Of a stretch of 10,635 nt of DNA, positions 1 through 7,478 are shown piece by piece. Source of the DNA: Tieghemiomyces parasiticus. Lineage: Eukaryota; Kickxellomycota; Dimargaritomycetes; Dimargaritales; Dimargaritaceae. The position numbers and the translations under genes were made by a program. The notes beneath the pieces were generated by a model. That model saw only the letters and a list, made by a program, of their open reading frames with translations. It did not search any database and had not been told where the DNA came from. The DNA lies in assembly GCA_027575765.1 (NCBI GenBank), contig JANBPT010001327.1:1-10635 (forward strand), written 5' to 3'. Numbering within the stretch: the first letter of the stretch is position 1; each line of letters opens with the position of its first letter.

Positions 1-4
1 GGAT

Positions 5-76
5 GCCCGGTTAGCTCAATCGGTAGAGCGTGAGACTCTTAATCTCAAGGTTGCGGGTTCGACCCCCGCATTGGGC
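5..76 (+). tRNA. trnK-CUU: tRNA-Lys (anticodon CUU), intronless
   Basis: This 72-nt gene folds as a complete cloverleaf. The acceptor arm pairs GCCCGGT with ATTGGGC and contains G-T wobbles. The anticodon arm pairs TGAGA (31-35) with TCTCA (43-47) around the loop CTCTTAA, which places the anticodon CTT at 38-40; this reads the lysine codon AAG. The A box (TTAGCTCAATCGG) and the B box (GGTTCGACCCC) are both intact, so the gene has its internal Pol III promoter. There is no intron next to the anticodon, and CCA is not encoded. A T7 run 10 nt downstream would end transcription. Confidence 0.97.
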
Positions 77-330
77 TAAGATATTATTTTTTTGGGGGGG
101 GGTTGTACACTTTTCTTTTGCAATTTTTAGGTAGCACTACTGTTTTCTATCGCTGACATCATACTCTGTGTGGGAAGCTAATTTATGGCCCACAGACTCT
201 TAACGCCCCTTTATCGGTACACTACCGTCTAGGTTCTCAAGGTGGGGGGGGGGGGGGGTATGCTAAGTGCTTTAGCCTCCTTTCTCCCAAAATTGTTGCG
301 ACCGAATGCTTCTCGTTTCCTCATTTCAGC
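77..330. promoter_or_regulatory. Spacer and presumed promoter/leader of the macrodomain gene
   Basis: This stretch has a G9 run (94-102) and a G15 run (244-258) but no recognisable TATA box. The end (271-329) is pyrimidine-rich and finishes in TTTCAG one base before the ATG of the macrodomain gene, which looks like the 3' end of a 5'-UTR intron. An upstream ATG at 306 is out of frame with the start at 331 and its reading frame overlaps the gene; such an intron would remove it. No donor site was identified with confidence. Confidence 0.35.
87..93 (+). terminator. Pol III oligo-T terminator of tRNA-Lys
   Basis: A run of seven T begins 10 nt after the tRNA 3' end and is followed directly by a run of nine G. 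Four or more T on the coding strand is the normal RNA polymerase III stop signal. Confidence 0.85.
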
Positions 331-1330
331 ATGCCTGCCTTCATCAAGTTGAACAGCATCCCCACTCTCGCCCAACTTTGGCACCGGGCAGCGACGACAA
401 CCGTTGCAGCCCCTGGCTCCTCAACGCCGTCCTCTTCCGGGGCACCCATCCTCGACCGACTTTCACTTTGGAAGGGCGACATAACAACGCTTGAGGTTGA
501 CGCTATTGTGAATGCAGCAGCCGAACCGTTGCGTGGAGGCGGCGGGGTCGATGGGGCTATCCACCGGGCCGCCGGTCCAGACCTCCTAAAGGAATGCATT
601 CAAGTCGGCGGGTGTCCGACCGGGGAGGTTCGTATGACGCGCGGGTATAGGCTGCCGGCTGCGCATGTGATTCATACCGTGGGCCCGGTTGGTGAACGGC
701 CCGAGTTGCTGCGGCGATGCTATGTTGGGAGCTTGGACTGTCTTGTGGACCATGGGCTGCGTACTGTGGTAAGTGGAAGAGCGGGCCAGGGGTCGACCTG
801 CAAGAGGAGCTGAATAGACTTGGTATATGGGCTAGGCGGCTGGCTGGACTCTTTAGCTCAATGTGCTCCTGATGAACACCAAATTCACCCTGGTTTTACT
901 GGCCTCCTCGAGCGCACCTTACGTTTCCCCCCTCACTTGGAACCCCATTTATTTAACCGTCTAGGCCTTTCCGTGCGTCTCAACGGGCGTCTTTGGTTAC
1001 CCGCCGCGGAATGCGGCAAAACTAGTTGTCGCCACGGTCAAGGCGTGGATGGAAACCGACGGTCACATAAATCAGGTAAGTCCGGTATTGGTTCCATGGC
1101 GCAACGAAGTACTTGACTTCGTCACTTAGGTTAGGGCATTATCCCTGCGCTCACGGTGCAGGAATTCTAACGCCCACTTCCAATTTCCATACGCTCTTGC
1201 TCGACCGGCGTCCGCTCTCGATTCCATGCCACCTGCGCAAACACAGGTCGACCGGATTATCTTTTGCGTGCACTCCAAGGCCGATCACGATATCTACCAG
1301 GAGTGTCTGACCCGGGCTTTTCTTGAGTAA
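331..1330 (+). CDS. MacroD-type macrodomain protein (Appr-1''-p / ADP-ribose hydrolase family), 3 exons
   Basis: Three exons, 331-768, 965-1075 and 1247-1330, join in phase 0 to give 210 aa. The introns begin GTAAGT; intron 1 ends TTTAACCGTCTAG, and intron 2 has CTAAC at 1167-1171 and ends ACACAG. Residues 43-205 are a MacroD1/MacroD2-class macrodomain: [21 protein letters not shown] (46-66), [15 protein letters not shown] (69-83), HVIHTVGP, then [13 protein letters not shown] at the exon 1-2 junction and VDRIIFCV in exon 3. Family members bind ADP-ribose and remove mono-ADP-ribose from acidic side chains or deacetylate O-acetyl-ADP-ribose. Asn61, Asp74 and His78 match catalytic or ligand residues of human MacroD1, but the position equal to MacroD1 Asn174 is Ala64. 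The N-terminal 40 residues are Ala/Thr/Ser-rich. AATAAA follows the stop by 12 nt. Family assignment is firm; the activity is inferred. Confidence 0.93.
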
Positions 1331-1341
1331 AAGTTCGCTTC

Positions 1342-1347
1342 AATAAA
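1342..1347 (+). promoter_or_regulatory. Polyadenylation signal AATAAA of the macrodomain gene
   Basis: An exact AATAAA lies 12 nt after the macrodomain stop codon, in the expected place for a 3'-end processing signal. The distance is short, so the 3' UTR would be only tens of nucleotides long. Confidence 0.45.
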
Positions 1348-1895
1348 GGCTATTCTAGCATTGGAGAAGGTGAAGTATTGATACATCTCAGATTGATACC
1401 ACCGACTGACGGGGAAGTAGAAGCCAGGGCGGTGCTGGCGCCGATGAAAAGCGGAAGGCATGTGACAGCCTTGACGTGTGGGGCGCCCGCGATAACCCGC
1501 CCCGCTCGGCATACTCTATTCTGGTGCCCCGTTTCATCAGCGCCAATGTGGACACTAATCGGCTGACGTAAGCTAAGGCTGCCAAGGTTTCAGCTGCCCC
1601 GCCGGCACGGCTACAGCGGGCATGTTTATTTTTTCCCCTATACTCCCCCTCCTTTATATTCTTCCAACGCCGACATGAACGCGGGGAGGGGGGCTGTCAG
1701 GATCATTCCTCCATTGACCATTTCCATCTCGGTGTATGCTACTCGGTGCCTCTATAAACGCCAGACCCCCATAATCCGCCCAAATACCCGACCGTTGTTT
1801 TTTTTCCATGGTTTGTAAAGCGTCTAGTTGGCTTGCGTTGTGACTGCCCTTCCTCCCCCTCACAGGGCGATCATTTATAGCGGTACCCTTCCATT
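1348..1895. promoter_or_regulatory. Intergenic region with presumed promoter of the polymerase-delta subunit gene
   Basis: No gene was recognised here. Bases 1348-1610 have open frames of 60-70 codons on both strands, but none resembles a known family or carries a convincing splice pattern. From about 1620 to 1665 the + strand is a T/C-rich tract, typical of fungal promoters. TATAAA at 1753-1758 lies 138 bp upstream of the ATG of the next gene. A T9 run at 1798-1806 and further C/T-rich blocks follow. No MCB element (ACGCGT), which might be expected for an S-phase gene, is visible in this stretch. Confidence 0.35.
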
Positions 1896-2565
1896 ATGCG
1901 TACAAGGTCAGGCAAGCGGGTCGAGCCGGGACCTAAGCCGCCGCATGAACCAAGGCAACATCGCCGGTCTAGCTTGACGAGCAGTGACGATGAGCCAACC
2001 ACTTCCAGAGCCAAGCAACGTAGTCGCCGTGTCCGTGGTTCAGCCAAACAGCAGTCTCACGAAAAAGTGACGACAGGTCAGACGTTACCGTCGCCCGCCC
2101 CTTCATCTTCTACTTCGACAACATCCGAAGGTGCGGGAGGGACAGTCAATCAGCGGCCAGACGCCCGTTCGTCGTTTCTGGTGCACTCGAAAGGTGAGTT
2201 TGATAAACAAGTTCGCATTGTCCTTGCAAGTCGAACTTTTCTCTACGCCCGGGTTGCCAGTCTACACACTAATACCCCTTTTGTCAGCCAACACCCCTCT
2301 TGTGCATCTAGTAGGCGCGGTCCCTCCGAGAATCCGGCCGACTCAGAGCCAAGTAGCAGAGCTCGAGCGACTGAGGTTGTTCGATCTGGATCTGACGTAC
2401 GGGCCCTGTGTAGGTCTCACGCGGCACTTTCGTTTCCGGCGGGCCAACGACCTCGGTCTTTCTCCTGAGCCGGGGATAGGCCAGCTCCTTGAGCGCCACA
2501 TCGACACCTGCAACGAGGCCGAGAGAGTTTTGTACGACGAAACGATCTATTACGACCGGCTTTAA
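1896..2565 (+). CDS. POLD4: DNA polymerase delta small subunit, Cdm1/POLD4 family, 2 exons
   Basis: Exons 1896-2193 and 2288-2565 give 191 aa. The intron (94 nt) starts GTGAGT, has CACTAATAC with branch A at 2272, and ends TTGTCAG; it splits Ala100 after the first base. Residues 123-170 hold the family signature: a helix AELERLRLFDLDLTYGPC (123-140), GLTR, then RRANDLGLSPEP (150-161). This matches human POLD4, whose equivalent is LRQFDLAWQYGPCTGITR and RAKQMGLEPPPE. The subunit contacts the catalytic and second subunits of the replicative polymerase in the nucleus and supports processivity. Residues 1-122 are a basic, Ser/Pro-rich and probably disordered tail with a likely nuclear signal (KQRSRRVRGSAK, 40-51). 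The usual N-terminal PCNA-binding box (Qxx-aliphatic-xx-aromatic-aromatic) is not seen. The family's Trp after the TR motif is Phe here (FRF). A second in-frame acceptor exists 24 nt downstream. Confidence 0.9.
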
Positions 2566-3392
2566 ACGTAGCGTATGGCGAAGGGTCCGTCATTACGTAT
2601 AGTTACCCTTACAATGTACTGATATCAGCGCACCTTTTCTGGCCAATGATTATATTGGGGTAAGAGTTGCCCATCGTTTAGAGTGGATTGCGGGTGCGCG
2701 ACCAACCTCAACGGGTAGGAGGCGGGAGTATTCAATTAGTATTTACTGTTTCTTCTCGATATTTCCGGTCCTAAAGGGGTTTCGGACCTGGCAGATTCCA
2801 TGTGGGAGGCAAGCGGCCCGACGGGTTGGTGCCAGTTTACCGGGCTGGGAAGGAGGGAAAGTAAAATCAAAAGGCGAGTGGCGGGACTGGGGGTTATCGA
2901 CACATTTTGCCCCTCCCCTAAGCGATTACCGGTTACAGATGATCCGATAAGGCCCATTTGTCCGCAACCGCCTTTTCTTTACAATTTATCACCCTGTTGG
3001 ATTCGGTGACGGCAGAGATGCTGGGTATGACGACAGGTAACCGATAGTTCACAGGGCCTTACCTGAATATACAGTATCGTACGCCTATTAGCTCAGAAAT
3101 GCTAGGCACCAGGCACCATAGTCAACCTGGACTGGATAGTATTGAAGTGTTCGAAACAAGGCGAAGTGACTATGATCCAGTAACTACTGTGCCCATATGA
3201 GAAGAGGCGTGTATTAGGCCGGCGAACCATCTGAGTGTTGATAATACTATTTAAAAGTACCCCCCCCCTGTACCGCATGTTTCATGAATAAGAGGGGCCT
3301 CCCACATGGCTCTCTATAGTGACCAAGCAGGATCGACAGCCATGCGCAGACCATTCGACCTGGCGTTCTAACAGGTTAGGCTGAGTCTTCAG
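2566..3392. other. Intergenic region, no gene recognised
   Basis: This stretch follows the polymerase-subunit stop. There is no AATAAA near that stop. Open frames of about 70 codons occur at 2800-3009 (+) and 2736-2957 (-), but neither resembles a known protein. A C9 run lies at 3260-3268. Near 3366-3392 the sequence TTCTAACAG followed by CTTCAG looks like the 3' end of a + strand intron and could belong to the weak candidate that follows. Confidence 0.5.
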
Positions 3393-3432
3393 CGAATCTA
3401 GACTTCTTTCTGCTCTGTCGAAGCCCGGCTTG

Positions 3433-3600
3433 ATGGACCAAGGCGTGGCTGTGGCCTTGGACCCAAGCAGCAGATGGACACTGCGCCGCAATGTGCGCCA
3501 TGTCTGACAATCTCCTAACACCGAGCTTCACAATTGCCAGGTGAGGTGTGAAAGTACCCGACATGTGGTTGTGCTGCCTAGCCTTGTAATTTTCGAGTAA
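3433..3600 (+). CDS. Weak candidate: short spliced ORF, unknown product
   Basis: I do not recognise this product. A CTAAC branch site (3368-3372) followed by CTTCAG (to 3392) opens a reading frame that runs through an ATG at 3433. A second CTAAC (3515-3519) followed by TTGCCAG (to 3540) marks another intron end. Joining 3492 to 3541 removes a 48-nt intron with a non-ideal GTGCGC donor and continues in frame to TAA at 3600. From the ATG this gives 39 aa, starting MDQGVAVALDPSSRW and ending VVVLPSLVIFE. If translation starts in an earlier exon, the protein is longer; I could not find that exon in the right phase. The ATG context is poor (T at -3). It may be chance, or the tail of an unresolved gene. 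Confidence 0.15.
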
Positions 3601-3769
3601 TACACAACTTGTCCGTGTTCAATCGGCCCGATCCTATACCTTGTACCTCGGAATTGAGGCGTACCTCTATCCGGTGCCTTTATTTGCCATTTGTGTAAGG
3701 CTAGCTTACCATGCCCTCGTAACTCATCCCAAAACCCCCTGTTTTCCCCCACCGTTCGAGTGCCCGATC

Positions 3770-4186
3770 ATGCATCCTGTGGACCTCTTCGCTGCCCACT
3801 GTCCGGTCCTTCCTTACATATCCATCGAGCGCCTTACTCCTCCCAGTTACGGAAAGTGAGTCGTGCAGATTATTATACACTGTGTCGACCGAAACCGTGC
3901 CTGATCGCCGTAAAGCCCGCTTGCTTTACTTCTCGCTTGGTCCATGCACAAGTTAACATTTGTAGCCACATCTCAGCCCGCAACAACGTTCCCCCCCCCA
4001 ATTTGGACCTCGGTATCTACATAGCTATTGCAAGGGTAGTGCCTGTTCATGCGCAGCCATACCAGGAAAATCAGGGACCACCTTAATGCACTAGCTCGGG
4101 CTCTGTTAACTCCCCCTCCTATTCATGCAGGCCAGAACCACAACCAAATAGACTTGCATTACCCAGCTGGTGGCAGGTGCATATAA
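3770..4186 (+). CDS. Candidate small spliced gene, unknown product (62 aa model)
   Basis: The product is not recognised. The model has exons 3770-3855, 3966-4012 and 4131-4186. The first intron runs from GTGAGT to GTTAAC then TTTGTAG (110 nt); the second runs from GTATCT to GTTAAC, a C/T tract and ATGCAG (118 nt). Both splices hold one frame. The protein starts MHPVDLFAAHCPVLPYIS, has a PPP run encoded by C9 (3991-3999), and ends DLHYPAGGRCI. It has no clear signal peptide, membrane span or known motif. A C/T-rich stretch (about 3725-3765) precedes the ATG. Variants are possible: a later donor at 4030 gives a shorter end, and splicing at 4177 to about 4240 gives a longer end. The splice signals are the only strong support. 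Confidence 0.25.
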
Positions 4187-5380
4187 TCCATCCGACCCTT
4201 TTATAGTTGGTTATGGTTCTCCTGGCTTCCGATCAGCAGTTGTCCCGACCATGAATACTTTAAAATGCTTTCTCAGATCTGTGCGGTTTAAAGTATACCA
4301 TACGTGGTGATCTATCTTGCTCTGAGCCTGGGATCTATGGTGAACCGAGCACTATGAAGACCGTTGGGTTGGTAAAAGTGATGGTAATTGAGTGGGCGAG
4401 CACGATGGCGAAGCTACTGGAGAAATACCGACGGTCTCTCGTCCAGGTATGAGCTGGTGCTTTGTGACAAGGGAGGGGTACCCGGCTGCAAATGTGCCTG
4501 AGCAACGGCTGATGCCGCGGTGGGAGTGAAGTCGCCCCGACTGGCCTGATTGAAATAGAGGATCTGACGGCGCAGATAGCTATCTATCAAGTCGAAGCAA
4601 CTGTAGTGATGTGACGGTCCGAATTCTGGGGCCGGCTGGTGGAAACGCGCTCCAATCAGGTGTATGAACGCCGGAATAGCGCCCGATGAGGAAGATGGCT
4701 GGACTGGTGGGGGGGGGTGAAGCCAAGGAGAGAATGCCAGGAACTCACGATGGCGTTTGCTTTTCGACTCCGCAAAGCAGCCTAAATAAGCCAGGGTAAG
4801 TAGGCTGGGGAGGGGGTCCCTCGCTACATAACCGGATATATTGTCCCACTCTGTCCCCACGCGGCCCCGTATGTCCCAGCATCGCCTATAGTGGCAAAGT
4901 GGTGGCGACCAGTAGTCTGGGCGACCAGAGGAGTGAGGCCGTTGCCCCCCCCCCCAGCAGAGAGTGCCGGACGCCAGACAGCCCCTCGTGCCAATCTGGG
5001 TGTGGGTAAGTCCGTGTGACTGTGGGATCTAACACCTAGAACGCTGCGGTTCCCAGGTAGTTCGTCTCCCAGCCTTCCCCTCTTGGTATGCTGCTGATCT
5101 ACCAAACTCCGCTCCTCCCGTCCCTCGTGCCTGGCCCGCCAACCCAGCGGGTTGTAGGAGTGGCCCCCTTTGCTGCACTCGCCCGTCATAGGGATATGGA
5201 TTGGGAGGATGGATGGGCGGAGGGAGCCTGCAGAGCCTGTTCGTAGAAGCATGGGCCGACCTGCGTGCGGTAGTATGTGTATGGCTCCCGTGAGTTGCTT
5301 AGGACCACCCGGCCTTTTCCTTTTCCTTTTTTTTTCTGGTACCACACCATCCTTTCCCCAGCTTTGGGTCGTCGCGTGGA
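4187..5380. other. Intergenic region, purine-rich on the + strand
   Basis: No gene was recognised. From about 4300 to 5250 the + strand is rich in G and A, so the - strand is C/T-rich. Homopolymer runs occur at 4709-4717 (G9) and 4945-4955 (C11). The - strand has two overlapping open frames, 4414-4860 (no ATG; opens with GTG) and 4824-5438 (ATG, 204 codons). Both are made largely of simple, Arg/Gly/Pro/Ser-biased sequence and match no family I know. Cys and hydrophobic-core patterns are absent. If the C/T-rich strand marks promoter DNA, the - strand here could lead a gene to the left, but I found no such gene. Confidence 0.45.
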
Positions 5381-5381
5381 C

Positions 5382-5390
5382 TATATATAA
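5382..5390. promoter_or_regulatory. TATA box (TATATATAA)
   Basis: TATATATAA is a strong TATA element. It sits at the point where the + strand becomes pyrimidine-rich. A C/T-rich stretch that could hold start sites follows (5402-5426), and the first downstream ATG is at 5437, opening only a 32-codon frame. Because the core is self-complementary, the element could also work towards the - strand. Confidence 0.4.
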
Positions 5391-6446
5391 CCCGGCCGGG
5401 CGGCAACCCCGCCCCTCTCTCGCCCTACGTCTTGACATGGTTATCTGTACCGTAGCCGTTCGCCTCGTTCACAACAGCGATCCTGTCACCCTGCTATCGC
5501 TTTGGACCTTCCCTGTACATTTATTTATTTACTAATACGACCAAACGTCGACTTGGTGCTAGGCCTGTCACCCTTGGTCTTATACCTTATTTTGTACAGC
5601 ACCCCTCGGCCATCCCGGCCCCACTTGTCCGTTTTCCCATCAAGTTTGCTACCTTGCACTCGTGTAGTTTTGGCCCTTCCCGTCTATAACCAGCTCCTTG
5701 GCAGCGTGTCCCTTCTCTACTATTAGTAGGGTAGGTCTATTAGTCCAAAACTATTGTTGGTGCTACTCGCTCCACCGGCCTAAGTAGCATCATTGCTTTT
5801 CTTTCGAGCCGCCCGTGTGTCGGCCCCCGGCCACCACAACGCCCCAAGGTAAGCCCATGCGACCAGCGTACGTTCTGTCGTGTGGAAGTCCCAGGACCGG
5901 GCCATATCTAGCGTCGTCCAACATTACACCATGTCTTTTAAACTTTCGCCGCCCCTGGGTTTTCTTTGTCATTTTAGGCTTGTCCCATTCGTTTTCTCCG
6001 CCTCACCTTTCCACCTTCGGTCCTCAGCGTCCTCTATTCTGGGCCGCCGTTGAAGTTCTTTCTCCGCCCTTGTTCTCGTCGCCCACGTTTCACTTGCCCC
6101 GCACTTGTCTCGATGGAGCTGTGTTTCATTTCCAGTTGGCGTTCGGAGCCTCCGCTGTTGTCACCCACTAAGTCGATCGGCGTTACATCGTTGGGCTTTT
6201 TAGTACACCACCACGCGGAGGCGATGTGACCAGCGGCAGTCAGTTCGGTGTTTCACCCCGTCATTGGCTTGTGAGCCGGGGCTGACGCTGTATACAACCG
6301 GGGCGGTGGATCGCATCCATGCGGAGGCTACGTGTGTCCGCTCTCCGCCCTGTACCTAGACTCGCAACTGGATTGATGCTTTTAAGCCCGTCCCACATCA
6401 AACAAGGCGCAGATGTTCGTAGGGCAATCATTGGGGCAACCCGCCT

Positions 6447-6484
6447 TCTCTCTCTCTCTCTCTCGCTCTCTCTTGCTCTCTCTC
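6447..6484 (+). repeat. (TC)n microsatellite with two interruptions
   Basis: This is an almost pure TC/CT dinucleotide tract of about 38 bp, interrupted by single changes (CTCGCTC and CTTGCTC). It lies in the pyrimidine-rich region upstream of the velvet gene. Such homopyrimidine tracts can act as promoter elements and vary in length between strains. Confidence 0.9.
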
Positions 6485-7259
6485 CATATAACCGGGTTTG
6501 ATGAACCGCCACGCGTGGCAGGTATTTCTGGTAATTATCCTTCTGCGGGGGCCTGGTGTGGTTATCTCTGCCATGCGGCGTCCGTACCCAGGACTGCGCG
6601 AACCTGGTATTGCTTCCTTGCATCGCCGTGCATCCATCGCTGCGGTACCGAAGGGCTCATCAATCAATGGTTATCTGATTCATTTCCGGCGAAGTGTCCC
6701 TGCTCTGCGCTGCCAAGTATGCCAGGTAGTAGCCTTCTCCTTCACTACAAAAATGCGCAATGCATGCTTATGTTTCACCGGTTAGACTGCGGAGCTTCAG
6801 GTACAAGGAATGAGCCACCGAATCATGTATTTGGCTTCGGTCTAACGTCCTATAACCGAGGGCTCAATCACGGAGTGGTCCGGGGGTTCGATGCCATCAG
6901 CTAATACCATCTTCTCATTACTACCATTTTTTTCCACCTTGCTGTCTAGTAACGTCCGGTCGGTTGAACTCCTGATTATACCCTACTGTGCCCCGGTGAC
7001 GGAACAACGGGGCAGCCGCCACCCTGTTGTTCAGTCACCCATTCCCCGATTTAGTAAGCGGGGTTACTCCGCCGGTCCCTCTCCGCTGTCGTTGATTCTC
7101 ATTTATCTGACCGTATGCCCAATCCAGGGTCGGAACTCAATGGCACACCGGATAGGGATGCGTATTTCTCTGCTGTTGCGTGACCCAAGCCCCTTTTGTT
7201 AAACTGCTGTCCGCATTCAGCCACATCATCCTAACGTGTGCGGCTTCCGCTGGTCCCTT

Positions 7260-7268
7260 CCTTGGCCA
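7260..7268 (-). promoter_or_regulatory. Possible velvet-protein binding site upstream of the velvet gene
   Basis: The - strand reads TGGCCAAGG here, nine of the eleven bases of the Aspergillus VosA motif CTGGCCAAGGC as I remember it. It is about 210 bp upstream of the velvet ATG. Shorter pieces of this motif also occur elsewhere in the window, so the match could be chance. Confidence 0.25.
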
Positions 7269-7478
7269 TACCCACCTACCATTATTAACACCCGCACCTC
7301 CGTCATCTACTTCCTACTGCCCACCCTATTCCGCTGCCCTTTATTCTCCAGCAATACCGACGCCTTCGTTCGCTTTACCCTCCCCCTCCTAACGACCAGC
7401 TATCGATCTTTCCGATCAGCCACTTCTCTCGCCGACGCACCCATAGCCTCGCTTTGCCTTCTTTGATACGGCAGCGTC

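Larger units (their letters stand above)
5391..7478 (+). promoter_or_regulatory. Long pyrimidine-rich upstream region / possible spliced 5' leader of the velvet gene
   Basis: About 2.1 kb of strongly C/T-biased + strand leads to the velvet start codon. Splice-like signals are frequent: donor CAAG|GTAAGC at 5849 with acceptor TTTGTCATTTTAG ending 5977; donor TTCAG|GTACAAG at 6801 with branch CTAATAC (6901), a T7 run and acceptor TGTCTAG ending 6949; and branch CTAAC (7389) with acceptors ending 7420 and 7474. The sequence before 5849 has no ATG-initiated frame that reaches the donor, so these would be non-coding leader exons. The largest + frame, 6413-6904 (163 codons), runs through a CT microsatellite and is not recognised. 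The true transcription start is unknown. Confidence 0.4.

Noticed and set aside
820..1116. 98-codon open frame on the + strand
   Set aside because: It overlaps intron 1 and exon 2 of the macrodomain gene in another frame. The spliced frame gives the conserved STGVFGYP motif instead.
3083..3165. tRNA-like signals (TTAGCTCAG and GTTCGAAAC)
   Set aside because: The bases flanking the B-box-like loop do not pair as a T arm, and no matching acceptor stem could be formed.
4414..4860. 148-codon open frame on the - strand
   Set aside because: It opens with GTG and has no ATG start. The translation is not recognised, and no upstream exon with matching phase was found.
4824..5438. 204-codon ATG open frame on the - strand
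   Set aside because: It resembles no family, is biased to Arg/Gly/Ser/Pro, runs through a C11 homopolymer and a TATA box, and has no supporting neighbour or splice pattern. Chance frames of this length occur in such skewed DNA.
5815..6171. 118-codon frame on the + strand
   Set aside because: It starts with GTG, crosses a strong donor and acceptor pair (5849-5977), and is mostly pyrimidine-driven Pro/Ser/Phe/Leu.
6413..6904. 163-codon ATG frame on the + strand, rich in Cys and Ser
   Set aside because: It reads straight through the TC microsatellite (giving a Ser-Leu run), contains likely splice sites, and matches no known domain. More likely leader or promoter sequence.
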